Source: a bacterium
GTDB taxonomy: Bacteria; Desulfobacterota; Deferrisomatia; Deferrisomatales; Deferrisomataceae
Length of the DNA: 64,000 bases
Direction of reading: 5' to 3'
Assembly: GCA_027021615.1 (NCBI GenBank)
Contig: JALUTY010000122.1
Location: 1 to 64,000, forward strand
Shown here: positions 45,336 through 53,169 of the stretch, one piece after another
How the letters are laid out: every line of letters begins with the position of its first letter
How positions within the stretch are numbered: the first letter of the stretch is position 1
Made by a program: the position numbers and the translations under genes
Notes under the pieces: model-generated
Seen by the model: only the letters and a program-made list of their open reading frames with translations
What the model was told of the DNA's origin: nothing
The model's database searches: none

Positions 45336-45610
45336 CCGAGTTGCGTTCCAGCCGAGACCCTGCTGGGGCGGGGCATGGGCTTCAGTAGACGGATTTCAGG
45401 GGACAGAAGCCAGAAAAAGGGCAAAGGCACTGTGGCCAAAGCGACGTCGTGGGACCACGGCCCATCCGCTGACATCTGTCCTCTGCCCCCTGATCCCCAT
45501 TCCTCCCGAGATCATGAGGTGACGCCAAAGAGGCGTGGTGATGCTTAGAACGCTGGGAGATCATGGAGGTTTTTAAGCCTCCCAGCGTCCCAGCCTCCTA
45601 GCATCCTAGC
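45336..45610. repeat. Degenerate copy of the inverted-repeat element plus octads
   Basis: Within the 385-bp spacer 45256-45640, which has no gene. ccgagttgcgtt (from 45336) and gcggggcatggg (ending 45379) match the left end of the 36408 copy, and gccaaagaggcgtggtgatg with aacgctgggag matches its right flank, but the middle is replaced by period-7 sequence (cagaagc, ctgacat, ctgtcct, ctgcccc). Five period-8 units (ttttaagc, ctcccagc, gtcccagc, ctcctagc, atcctagc) run from 45571 to 45610. Confidence 0.7.
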
Positions 45611-45640
45611 GGAAGTTACATAGAAGCCGGAGGACGAACC

Positions 45641-47086
45641 ATGAGCGAGGGAAGCGAGCTCAGGCGGATCGACGAGTACCGCTGGGAGATCCCCCGGCAA
45701 GGGGCCATGCGGGTGCCGGGGGTGATCTACGCCAACGAGGAGATGATCGGCCACATCCGGTCGGAGCGGGCTCCCGAGCAGGTGCGCAACGTGGCCACCC
45801 TGCCGGGGATCCTGAAGGCCAGCATGGCCATGCCCGACGTCCACTGGGGCTACGGCTTCCCCATCGGGGGCGTGGCCGGGATGGACGCGGAGGAAGGGGT
45901 GGTCTCGCCCGGCGGGGTGGGCTACGACATCAACTGCGGGTGCCGCCTGATGACTACCCATCTGACCGTGTCCGAGGTCCGACCCCGGCTGCGGGACCTG
46001 GTGGGGTTCCTGTTCTCGCGCATCCCGTCCGGGGTGGGGTCCACCGGTGCGATTCGGCTGTCGCGCAAGGATGAGCGCGGGGTGCTGGTGCAGGGCGCGC
46101 GGTGGGCGGTGGAGGCCGGGTACGGATGGCCCGAGGACCTGGAGGCGACCGAGGAGGAGGGCTGCCTGGAGGGTGCGGATCTGGAGACGGTGTCTCCACG
46201 CGCCTACGAACGGGGATTCAATCAGGTCGGTACCCTGGGGTCGGGCAATCACTTCCTCGAGGTCCAGTACGTGGAGCGGATCTTCGACCCCGAGGCGGCA
46301 GGGGCGTTCGGGCTGGCGGAGGGTCAGGTTACGGTGATGATTCACTCCGGCAGCCGGGGGTTCGGCTACCAGGTGTGCGACGACTACCTGAAGGTCATGG
46401 CCCGGGAGGTGGCCCGGGAGGGCCTGGAGCTGCCGGACCGCCAGCTCGCCTGCGCGTTCCTGCGGAGCGACGCGGCCCGAAAGTACCTGGGGGCCATGGC
46501 TGCTGCGGCCAACTACGCCTGGGCGAACCGGCAGGCCCTGATGCACTGGACCCGGGAGGCCCTCCTGAACTTCTTCGGGGCCTCCCCCAGGGATCTGGGG
46601 CTCCGGCTCCTGTACGACGTGGCCCACAACATCGCCAAGCGCGAGCTCCACGTGCTGGACGGCCGGGAGCGGTGGGTGCTGGTTCACCGGAAGGGGGCCA
46701 CCCGGGCCTTCGGGCCCGGCGATCCCCGGGTTCCGGCCCGATACCGGGCCGTCGGTCAGCCGGTGTTGATCCCCGGCGACATGGGGCGGGCCTCGTATGT
46801 GCTCCGGGGCACGGCCAGAGCCATGGAGGAGACCTTCGGATCCACCTGCCACGGCGCTGGCCGGGTCCTAAGCCGCAAGGCCGCTCTGAAGCGGAAGAGG
46901 GGGCCCCAGGTGCGCAGGGATCTGGAGCGGCAGGGGATCTTCGTCTTCTCGGCCGGCACGAAGACCCTGGCCGAGGAGATGCCCGAGGCCTACAAGGACG
47001 TGGACGAGGTGGTCGGTGTGGTGGACGGGGCCGGCATCTCCCGGAAGGTGGCCCGGCTCCGGCCCCTGGGGGTGGTGAAGGGATGA
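45641..47086 (+). CDS. rtcB: RNA-splicing ligase RtcB
   Basis: 481 residues. Metal and guanylate motifs: YDINCGCRLM (Cys99), GSGNHFLEV (His204), IHSGSRGFG, YDVAHNIAK, and the nucleophile His404 in STCHGAGRVLS. Its length and His404 position equal those of archaeal RtcB (Pyrococcus, from memory) rather than the ~408-residue E. coli protein. It seals 2',3'-cyclic-phosphate or 3'-phosphate ends to 5'-OH ends using GTP. No archease gene is adjacent. With rtcA nearby, the cell has both halves of the RNA-repair pathway. Confidence 0.93.
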   Translation: MSEGSELRRIDEYRWEIPRQGAMRVPGVIYANEEMIGHIRSERAPEQVRNVATLPGILKASMAMPDVHWGYGFPIGGVAGMDAEEGVVSPGGVGYDINCGCRLMTTHLTVSEVRPRLRDLVGFLFSRIPSGVGSTGAIRLSRKDERGVLVQGARWAVEAGYGWPEDLEATEEEGCLEGADLETVSPRAYERGFNQVGTLGSGNHFLEVQYVERIFDPEAAGAFGLAEGQVTVMIHSGSRGFGYQVCDDYLKVMAREVAREGLELPDRQLACAFLRSDAARKYLGAMAAAANYAWANRQALMHWTREALLNFFGASPRDLGLRLLYDVAHNIAKRELHVLDGRERWVLVHRKGATRAFGPGDPRVPARYRAVGQPVLIPGDMGRASYVLRGTARAMEETFGSTCHGAGRVLSRKAALKRKRGPQVRRDLERQGIFVFSAGTKTLAEEMPEAYKDVDEVVGVVDGAGISRKVARLRPLGVVKG

Positions 47087-47102
47087 CCGGGGGGGAGGAT
47101 GC

Positions 47103-47663
47103 TCAAGGGGCTACAGGGGGAGCGGGTCTGCCCGCGGCCCCCGGGGCCCCACCCGACCCACGCCTCCGCACGGGAACGCCCCACTCCTCCAGCACCCCGG
47201 CCGCAGCCTCCACGAGCCGGGGGAGGTTGTTCCGCACGGGTTCGGTCAGCTCCACCCCGGGGTTGATCCTCTCGGGCTCGATGCCCAGGACGGTGAACCG
47301 CTCCGGCATCCGGCCCAGGAGCTCCAGGGCCGCGGCCAGATCCTGGACCCCCATCTGGTGGGGCGACAGGCACTGGGCGAATACCCGGGGGATGTCGTCC
47401 CCGTCCACTCGCACTACCGTCCCGGGTGCCCGGCCCGTGGCCACGCAGTCGAGGATCAGCACCCGCGGGTACTCCTCGACGATGTGCAGGAGGTCCAGCC
47501 CCAGGGTGCCGCCGTCCATCAGGTCCACGCCCCCCGGGACCTCGTAGGCCGAAGAAAACGCGGCCAGGGCTTCGAGCCCGGCCGCGTCGTCGGTCATGAT
47601 GCGGTTACCGACCCCGAGGATCAGTGTCCGCGAAGCTCTCGAGGTCTCCGTACTTGTACCCAC
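47103..47663 (-). CDS. hyaD: Hydrogenase maturation endopeptidase (HyaD/HybD type)
   Basis: 186 residues from GTG 47663 (gggag upstream); this start overlaps the end of hyaC by 59 bp, and a CTG at the LILGVGN position is a less likely alternative. LILGVGNRIMTDDAAGLEAL (nickel-binding acid) and ILDCVATGRAPGTVVRV are family motifs; SPHQMGVQDL carries the conserved metal-binding His. It cuts the C-terminal extension from the large subunit after nickel insertion; the substrate tail of 15 residues is visible in HyaB. Last gene of the hydrogenase operon. Confidence 0.88.
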   Translation of the reverse strand: MGTSTETSRASRTLILGVGNRIMTDDAAGLEALAAFSSAYEVPGGVDLMDGGTLGLDLLHIVEEYPRVLILDCVATGRAPGTVVRVDGDDIPRVFAQCLSPHQMGVQDLAAALELLGRMPERFTVLGIEPERINPGVELTEPVRNNLPRLVEAAAGVLEEWGVPVRRRGSGGAPGAAGRPAPPVAP

Positions 47664-48288
47664 TGAACATACTCCCGGCGGTGCCGTCCCGCTCGGCCAG
47701 GTCCGACATCCACATGGCGTAGATGTGGGTGATGAAGAACGCAAAGATCACCCACATCGCAAAGTAGTGCCCGAGCCGCACCCACTGGCTGGTGGCGATG
47801 TCGAACACCCACCCGGTGACTCGGTAGACCGTGCTCGCGAGGTCGGCCTGGCCGAGCAGGGCAAACCCCGTCACCACCTGGAATCCTAGCAGGAGGAACA
47901 GGAACCCGTAAGCCGTGGAGGCGATGGCGTTGTGGCCCAGGTGGGAAGGCATTCGGCGGGCCAGGAACGCGTAGTACCGGAGCACGCCCCAGATCTGCTT
48001 CCAGCCCTTCCGGGTCAGGTAGGGGAAGAAGGTGGAGAGCCGGGCGTACCGGTTCCCCACGAACGCCCAGTAGAGCCGGCCGACGAGGCCGACCATCAGG
48101 ACCCACCCGGCCACGAAGTGGATCGCCCGGGCCCATCCCATGAGGAACGGGAAGGCCGAGTTGGGGGTGCTCAGGAACGGCCAGTGGATGTAGGCGCCGG
48201 TCAGGCTCAGCACCACGATGGCCAGGAAATTGGTCCAGTGGAACAGCCGGACCGGGAACTCCCACACCTTGATCGCGAGCCTCCGCAT
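47605..48288 (-). CDS. hyaC: [NiFe]-hydrogenase cytochrome b subunit
   Basis: 227 residues, four transmembrane helices. Haem-ligand histidines are visible in FPVRLFHWTNF, ARAIHFVAGWV, LGHYFAMWVIFAFFITHIY. It ends with a soluble tail (SDLAERDGTAGSMFSGYKYGD) as in HyaC. It passes electrons from the small subunit into the quinone pool, so H2 oxidation is coupled to respiration. It follows hyaB by 18 bp. Confidence 0.93.
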   Translation of the reverse strand: MRRLAIKVWEFPVRLFHWTNFLAIVVLSLTGAYIHWPFLSTPNSAFPFLMGWARAIHFVAGWVLMVGLVGRLYWAFVGNRYARLSTFFPYLTRKGWKQIWGVLRYYAFLARRMPSHLGHNAIASTAYGFLFLLLGFQVVTGFALLGQADLASTVYRVTGWVFDIATSQWVRLGHYFAMWVIFAFFITHIYAMWMSDLAERDGTAGSMFSGYKYGDLESFADTDPRGR

Positions 48289-48306
48289 GGCTCCCTCCTT
48301 CCCGGC

Positions 48307-50028
48307 CTAGAGGACCTTCACCCGGGTGATCTCCCGACCCCTGGCGTCCAGCACATGGATGGCGCAGGCCAGGCAGGGGTCGAAGGAGTGGATGGTCCGA
48401 AGGATCTCGACGGGCTGCTCGGGGTCGGCGACGGGCGTGCCGATCAGGGCCTCCTCGTAGGGCCCCCGCTGACCCTGGGGGTCCCGGGGCGAGGCGTTCC
48501 AGGTGCTCGGCACCACCGCCTGGTAGTTGGCGATCTCCCCGTTCTTGATGCGGATCCAGTGGCTCAGGGTGCCGCGGGGCGCCTCGTGGAAGCCCACCCC
48601 CTCGGCCTCGGCCGGCCAGGCCGACGGGTCCCAGCGGTCGTTGTCCGCGATCCGCAGATCGCCCTTGCCCATGTTGGCCGCCAGTATGTCGAGCCACTCC
48701 ACGTTCTTCCGGGCCATGATCAGGCACTCGATGCCCCGGGCCGCCGTACGGCCCAGGGTCGAGAACAGGGCCGAGGCCGGAACTTTGAGGGTCTGGAGGA
48801 CGAAGTCGACCGTCTCCTTGATCTCCTTGTGGCCTTGGGCATAGCCGACCACCATCCGGGCGAGCGGTCCCACCTCGAAGGGGGTGTCGTCGTAGCGGGG
48901 GGCCTTGACCCACGAGTACTTGGCGTCCACGTCGCTCACGTACTGGTCGGGGTACGGCGGCTTGGGGCCGGTGTAGTTGGGCTCGGTCTCGCCCTCCCAC
49001 GGTCGGAGGCCCTTGTTGTCGCCCCCCGAGTACCGGTACCAGCTGTGGGTAACGTACTCCGCGATCTTGTCGGCCTGGGGCGCCGCTGCCGCGGGGAACT
49101 CGCCCTTTCGCACGAGGCCGGGCTTGAGCCAGTAGTCCTCCCGGCGCTGGCCCTCGGCCGTTGGGAAGTCGCCGAAGGTGAGATAGCTTTGCACGCCGGC
49201 CCCGTACTTGGCCCAGTCCAGGTAGAACGACGCCACGGCCAGCAGGTCGGGGATGTACACCTTCTCCACGAACTCCTGGGCCTGGACCAGCCACTCCCGG
49301 ATCATCATCAGCTTGTCGGCGTTCAGGGCGTTCTGGGCGTTGGGATCCACCGGCACGCTCATGCCGCCCGTGAGGAAGGTCTGGGGGTGGGGGTTCTTGG
49401 CGCCCAGGACCGCCTGGACCTTGATGACCTCACGCTGCCAGTCCAGGGCCTCGAGGTAGTGGGCCACGGCCATCAGGTTGGCCTCGGGCGGCAGCTTGTA
49501 GGCGGGGTGGCCCCAGTAGGCGTTGGCGAACGGGCCGAGCCGTTTGGTCCCCACGAAGGCGGCCACCCGCTTCTGCACCGCGGTGAAGTAGTCCTTGGAG
49601 CTCTTGGGCCAGTCGGAGATGGACTGGGCCAGCTTGGCCGTGGCCCCTGGGTCGGCCTTCAGGGCCGACACGATGTCCACCCAGTCGAGGGCGTGCAGGT
49701 GGTAGAAGTGGATCACGTGGTCCTGCACGTTCTGGATGCCCATGATCAGGTTGCGGATCAGCTCCGCGTTGAGGGGCACCTGCATGCCCACGGCGTCCTC
49801 CACGGCCCGCACCGAGGCCAGGGAGTGCACGGTGGTGCACACGCCGCAGAACCGCTGGGTCCAGTACCAGGCCTCCCGCGGATCCCGGCCGTGGAGGATC
49901 TTCTCGATGCCCCGCCACATGGTGCCGATGCTCCAGGCATCGGTGATGACGCCGTCCTCCACCTTCGCCTCGATGCGTAGGTGCCCTTCGATTCGGGTAA
50001 TCGGGTCGACCACGATCTTCTTGGCCAT
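48307..50028 (-). CDS. hyaB: [NiFe]-hydrogenase large subunit, group 1
   Basis: 573 residues. The nickel-binding cysteines are in the N-terminal RFCGVCTTVHSLA (RxCGxCxxxH, ~residues 59-71) and the C-terminal DPCLACAIH (~550-558). The last His is followed by a 15-residue tail (VLDARGREITRVKVL), the piece expected to be removed by HyaD. ITRIEGHLRIEAKVEDG opens the protein, as in periplasmic and membrane-bound uptake enzymes. It holds the Ni-Fe(CN)2CO site. It is exported with the Tat-bearing small subunit. Confidence 0.95.
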   Translation of the reverse strand: MAKKIVVDPITRIEGHLRIEAKVEDGVITDAWSIGTMWRGIEKILHGRDPREAWYWTQRFCGVCTTVHSLASVRAVEDAVGMQVPLNAELIRNLIMGIQNVQDHVIHFYHLHALDWVDIVSALKADPGATAKLAQSISDWPKSSKDYFTAVQKRVAAFVGTKRLGPFANAYWGHPAYKLPPEANLMAVAHYLEALDWQREVIKVQAVLGAKNPHPQTFLTGGMSVPVDPNAQNALNADKLMMIREWLVQAQEFVEKVYIPDLLAVASFYLDWAKYGAGVQSYLTFGDFPTAEGQRREDYWLKPGLVRKGEFPAAAAPQADKIAEYVTHSWYRYSGGDNKGLRPWEGETEPNYTGPKPPYPDQYVSDVDAKYSWVKAPRYDDTPFEVGPLARMVVGYAQGHKEIKETVDFVLQTLKVPASALFSTLGRTAARGIECLIMARKNVEWLDILAANMGKGDLRIADNDRWDPSAWPAEAEGVGFHEAPRGTLSHWIRIKNGEIANYQAVVPSTWNASPRDPQGQRGPYEEALIGTPVADPEQPVEILRTIHSFDPCLACAIHVLDARGREITRVKVL

Positions 50029-50074
50029 CGATCGTCTCCTGTTGTGTCGATGAAGCTAACGCCTGGCAGGGCGG

Positions 50075-51163
50075 TCAGTCCTTTTTCATCCGAAGCTGGG
50101 TCGTCTTGACCACGCCGTGTGCGGCGAACGCGGCCGCCGTGGCCACGGTGAGGCCCACCCCGATCTTGGTGGCGGTGGTCTCCGCGCCGAACCCGGGCAC
50201 GTTGGGCAGCCGGCCGTAGAACGGGCTCATGGAGTCCCAGAACCCTGGCTCGGAGCAGCCCACGCAGGGGTGACCCGCGCCCACCGGCCAGTTGATCCCG
50301 TCGTTCCAGCGCACCTGGGGGCAGTTATGGAAGGTGGCCGGCCCCTTGCAGCCCATCTTGTACAGGCACCATCCCTGCCGGTGGCCGTGGTCCCCCCAGG
50401 TCTCCACAAACTGACCGGCGTCGAAGTGGGCCCGACGCTCGCAGTTGTCATGGATGCGCTTGCCGTAGGCGAACAGGGGCCTCTTGTACCGGTCGAGCTG
50501 GGGGAGGTTTCCGAAGGTGAGCAGGTGGGCCACGGTGCCGGTGAGGTTGGCCGTGTTCACCGGGCAGCCCGGCAGGTTCACCACCGGGATCGAGGGCAGC
50601 AGCTCCGACACGCTCACGGCGCCCGTGGGGTTGGGGTAGGCGGCCTGGATGCCGCCGTAGGCGGAGCATGTGCCCACGGCGATCGTGGCCATGGCGTTGC
50701 CGCACACTTCGGTGGCGATGTCCACGGCGGAGCGGCCGCCGATACAGCAGTACAGCCCGCCGTCCTTGGTGGGGATGCCGCCTTCCACGACCGCGATGTA
50801 CTTGCCCTTGTACTCCTCGAGGGTCTTCGCTCGGGCCTGCTCGGCCTGGTGGCCGGCCGCGGCCATGATGGTCTCGTGGTAGTCCACCGAGAGGTAATCG
50901 AGAATCAGCTCTGCCACGGTGGGCCGGGACGCCCGCAGGAGCGCCTCGCTGTCGCCCGTGCACTCTTGGAAGTGAAGCCAGATTACGGCGGGGCGCTTGT
51001 CGTCGGCGATGGCTGCAGCCACCTTCTCGGCAGCGCCCAGCGGCAGGGCCAGCGTGGCGGCCAGGCCGGTGCAGTACTTCATGAAGTCGCGCCGGCTCAC
51101 GCCTCGGCTCTCCAGGTACTGTTCCAGACTGGTGTTTGCGATGGGGTCTCGGTTCTCTGCCAT
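50075..51163 (-). CDS. hyaA: [NiFe]-hydrogenase small subunit with Asp at a proximal-cluster ligand position
   Basis: 362 residues from ATG 51163 (gaggag upstream). The Tat motif SRRDFMK at ~22-28 directs folded export; a C-terminal helix (~330-355, IGVGLTVATAAAFAAHGVV) anchors it. The usual ECTGC proximal-cluster motif reads ECTGDSE: Cys68 is kept, but position 71 is Asp (codon 50951-50953). The remaining proximal Cys (VGTCSAYGG, LPGCPVN) and the medial and distal ligands (RIHDNCE, GWCLYKMGC, FHNCPQ, GHPCVGC) are present. A three-Cys one-Asp proximal cluster is known in the actinobacterial-type Ralstonia hydrogenase and is linked there to oxygen tolerance. Confidence 0.93.
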   Translation of the reverse strand: MAENRDPIANTSLEQYLESRGVSRRDFMKYCTGLAATLALPLGAAEKVAAAIADDKRPAVIWLHFQECTGDSEALLRASRPTVAELILDYLSVDYHETIMAAAGHQAEQARAKTLEEYKGKYIAVVEGGIPTKDGGLYCCIGGRSAVDIATEVCGNAMATIAVGTCSAYGGIQAAYPNPTGAVSVSELLPSIPVVNLPGCPVNTANLTGTVAHLLTFGNLPQLDRYKRPLFAYGKRIHDNCERRAHFDAGQFVETWGDHGHRQGWCLYKMGCKGPATFHNCPQVRWNDGINWPVGAGHPCVGCSEPGFWDSMSPFYGRLPNVPGFGAETTATKIGVGLTVATAAAFAAHGVVKTTQLRMKKD

Positions 51164-51609
51164 GACGCTCCTCTCCGCAAGAATGACCTGGGGTGCACCG
51201 GTCCCAGTTTGCCCAAAAAAGGGCGCAGCGAGTTTACAGAACGAGATGCATTGGATCAAGTGGAATCCCCTAATGACGGTTGATTTTGTGTTGTCGGCCC
51301 CATGGCGAAAAGCGGCCAACACGATGGCGGAGAGCCGCCAGGTGTGAGTGGAACGCTTCTGTGTGTGAAACGTCCTTTGCAGGCGTGAAATAAATGAAAC
51401 AAAAAGAGTGTGAAATGGGGGCCGGGCCGGGATGGCTCGCAAAGCAACCGGCAAAGTGTATGGAAAGGGGGTTGGGGCTCGGATTTATGGCAGGGATGGG
51501 TATTTCGAGAGGCCGTGTCCGGACTCCAGCATCCATCGGTTGACAGGAGGACGATCCGCAGTAGGGTGCCTTCCACATCTTCCCATTTCCCCTTCGAGGA
51601 GGAAGCGTT
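51164..51609. promoter_or_regulatory. Divergent control region of hyaA and a small lipoprotein
   Basis: 446 bp with no gene, GC lower than average. Seen: GCCCAAAAAAGGGC (51211-51224), a 6-4-6 palindrome TGGCGG-agag-CCGCCA (51325-51340), and three GTGAAA direct repeats starting at 51365, 51385 and 51410. A sigma-70-like promoter for the lipoprotein lies at TTGACA (51540-51545) with TAGGGT (51562-51567), 16-bp spacing. I could not identify a convincing sigma-54 site. Which regulator binds is unknown. Confidence 0.45.
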
Positions 51610-51786
51610 ATGAGGAACCTGATTGCTTTGGCCGTGCTCGGACTCGGGTTGGTGGCCTTCGGGTGCGCCGGTCCCCAGGCCCGGGCGGACAAGCCCATCA
51701 GTAAGAAGACCATGATCAAGTGCCCCAAGTGCGGGGTGGAGTTCCCGGTGGGGAAGGGGTTGTCCGAGATGGAGAAGGGCCGTTAG
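51610..51786 (+). CDS. 58-residue lipoprotein with a CPKCG motif
   Basis: ATG 51610 follows gaggaggaagcgtt, a strong ribosome-binding site, and the frame ends at TAG 51786. The signal peptide (MRNLIALAVLGLGLVAFGC) ends in a lipobox-like AFGC with Cys19. The mature part is KKTMIKCPKCGVEFPVGKG and a basic end: one CxxC knuckle reminiscent of half a zinc ribbon. It is transcribed divergently from the hydrogenase operon from its own TTGACA-type promoter. Function unknown; it could bind a metal or contribute thiols at the membrane near the hydrogenase. Confidence 0.75.
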   Translation: MRNLIALAVLGLGLVAFGCAGPQARADKPISKKTMIKCPKCGVEFPVGKGLSEMEKGR

Positions 51787-51858
51787 GCTCGGGCAGGGTT
51801 CCGCAACCGGAGGCCGGCGGGTGCCGGCCTCCGGTGTTTGGGCCCCGGGTGCGTACAT

Positions 51859-51928
51859 GGAAGCCTCGTCAGACCCCTGGGGGGCCCTACAACACCGGAG
51901 TAATAGAGTGTCCCAACGGGCCGAAGGC
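51859..51928. repeat. Dispersed repeat segment, inverted copy at 57020
   Basis: The 25 bases 51859-51883 (begins ggaagcctcgtcagac) match 57020-57044 perfectly in inverted orientation, 5 kb away. They are followed by aacgggccgaaggcccc (from 51916), the GGGCCGAAGGCCC hairpin also found beside octad arrays elsewhere in the window. Confidence 0.7.
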
Positions 51929-51957
51929 CCCAAGTTGCCGGGAAGAGGAGAGATTCC

Positions 51958-52668
51958 ATGGGGCTGTGGCCTGAGGCTCGGCTTCGGTGGGCCGCGGCTG
52001 CGGTGGTTGCAGCCGCGGTGGTCTGGCTCGGGTGGCGCTACGACCCGAGGGGCCTGCTCCTGGCGGCCCTGGCCCGAGTCGAGGATCTGGGAGTCATCGG
52101 AGCCGCAGCGTTCGCGGCGATCTACGTGGCTGCGTGTATCCTGTTCATCCCGGGTTCGGTGCTGACTCTGGGTGCGGGGGTGGTGTACGGCGTGGGGTGG
52201 GGCTCGGTGCTCGTGTCCGCGGCCTCGACCCTCGGCGCCACGGCCGCGTTCCTGGTGGGCCGTTACCTGGCGCGGGACTGGGTTGCCCGCAAGATTGCGG
52301 GCAACCCTCGTTTTCGGGCCATCGACGACGCCGTGGCCCGGGAGGGATGGAAGATCGTGGGGCTGACCCGGCTCTCGCCGGTGTTCCCGTTCAATCTGCT
52401 AAACTATGCCTACGGCCTGACCAAGGTGAGCCTGCGGGACTACGTGCTGGCCTCGTGGGTGGGTATGATGCCGGGCACCGTGATGTACGTGTACCTGGGG
52501 TCCCTGGCGGGGGACCTGGCGTCGGTGGGTACGGGGCAGTCCACCCGCACCCCGGCCCAGTGGGCCCTGTACCTGACCGGGCTGGTGGCCACCGTGCTCG
52601 TCACCGTGTACGTTACCCGGATCGCCCGGGCCGCCCTGACCAAGAAAGTGGAGACCGGCGAGCGCTGA
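51958..52668 (+). CDS. TVP38/TMEM64 (DedA-superfamily) membrane protein
   Basis: 236 residues with agaggagag upstream of ATG 51958. Six or so hydrophobic helices; the family core AACILFIPGSVLTLGAGVVYGVGWGSVLVSAASTLGA and RLSPVFPFNLLNYAYGLTKVSLRDYVLASWVGMMPGT, with the conserved Arg and the FN/PGT motifs, identify the SNARE-associated/TVP38 group. Members flip phospholipids or undecaprenyl phosphate across membranes. It lies alone between repeat-rich spacers. Confidence 0.88.
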   Translation: MGLWPEARLRWAAAAVVAAAVVWLGWRYDPRGLLLAALARVEDLGVIGAAAFAAIYVAACILFIPGSVLTLGAGVVYGVGWGSVLVSAASTLGATAAFLVGRYLARDWVARKIAGNPRFRAIDDAVAREGWKIVGLTRLSPVFPFNLLNYAYGLTKVSLRDYVLASWVGMMPGTVMYVYLGSLAGDLASVGTGQSTRTPAQWALYLTGLVATVLVTVYVTRIARAALTKKVETGER

Positions 52669-52692
52669 TCGAAGACCGAAGTTGCCGGCAGG

Positions 52693-52912
52693 CTGGAGAC
52701 TAGAGACTGGAAACTAGAGACTAGAGAAATCTTGGGGACCTCGGCCCGTTGGACGAGTGCTCCGGCAGGCCCCATGATCCCCGGACTGTGAGGTGGAGGC
52801 GAGGAGGGATGGGGATGCCGAGAGCGGGTGGGGATCCTGGAGGCCTTCAAGCCTTCTAGCCTCCCAGCCTCCTAGCTTTCCAGCTTTTGAGCCTTCCAGC
52901 GGGCCGAAGGCC
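52693..52912. repeat. Composite spacer repeat: heptads, element fragment and octads
   Basis: Fills the 267-bp TVP38-MoaD spacer. Five CTAGAGA-type heptads (52693-52727) are followed by the aatcttggggacctcgg tail shared with 28243-28304; then the right end of the inverted-repeat element (gctccggcaggccccatg, from 52752); then seven period-8 units (52845-52900) and GGGCCGAAGGCCC. This is the longest octad array here. Confidence 0.75.
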
Positions 52913-52935
52913 CTACCGGCAAGGGAGGATCGAGG

Positions 52936-53169
52936 ATGCGGATTCGAGTGAATCTGTACGCGGGGCTGCGGAAGTTCGCGCCCGAGGGCAAGGCGCCGTT
53001 CGAGATGGACGTGCCGGAGGGGATGAGCCTGGCCGATCTGATCTCCCGGCTCGGGATCCCGGCGGAGAAGCCCAAGATCCTCCTCGTCAACGGCCGGCAC
53101 GCCGACCCGGGTCAGGTTCTCGCCGAGGGGGACGAGGTGGCCCTGTTCCCGCCGGTGGCGGGGGGGTAG
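52936..53169 (+). CDS. MoaD/ThiS-family sulfur-carrier protein
   Basis: 77 residues; gaggatcg lies upstream of ATG 52936. The ubiquitin-like fold (RIRVNLYAGLRKFAPEGKAPFEMDVPEGMSLADLI) ends in FPPVAGG, the terminal Gly-Gly that is adenylated and thiolated. It probably serves molybdopterin, tungstopterin or thiamine sulfur transfer. No moaE, thiG or E1-like enzyme is adjacent, so the pathway is open. Its last 58 bp overlap, tail to tail, the end of the Gx transporter gene on the other strand. Confidence 0.85.
   Translation: MRIRVNLYAGLRKFAPEGKAPFEMDVPEGMSLADLISRLGIPAEKPKILLVNGRHADPGQVLAEGDEVALFPPVAGG

Noticed and set aside
45256-45640. Tandem repeats as a CRISPR array
   Set aside because: Units are 7-8 bp with no spacers and no cas genes; they are simple tandem repeats.
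51211-51224. GCCCAAAAAAGGGC upstream of hyaA as a terminator or attenuator
   Set aside because: Only a 4-bp stem with a 6-base loop and no T-run in position; too weak to annotate on its own.
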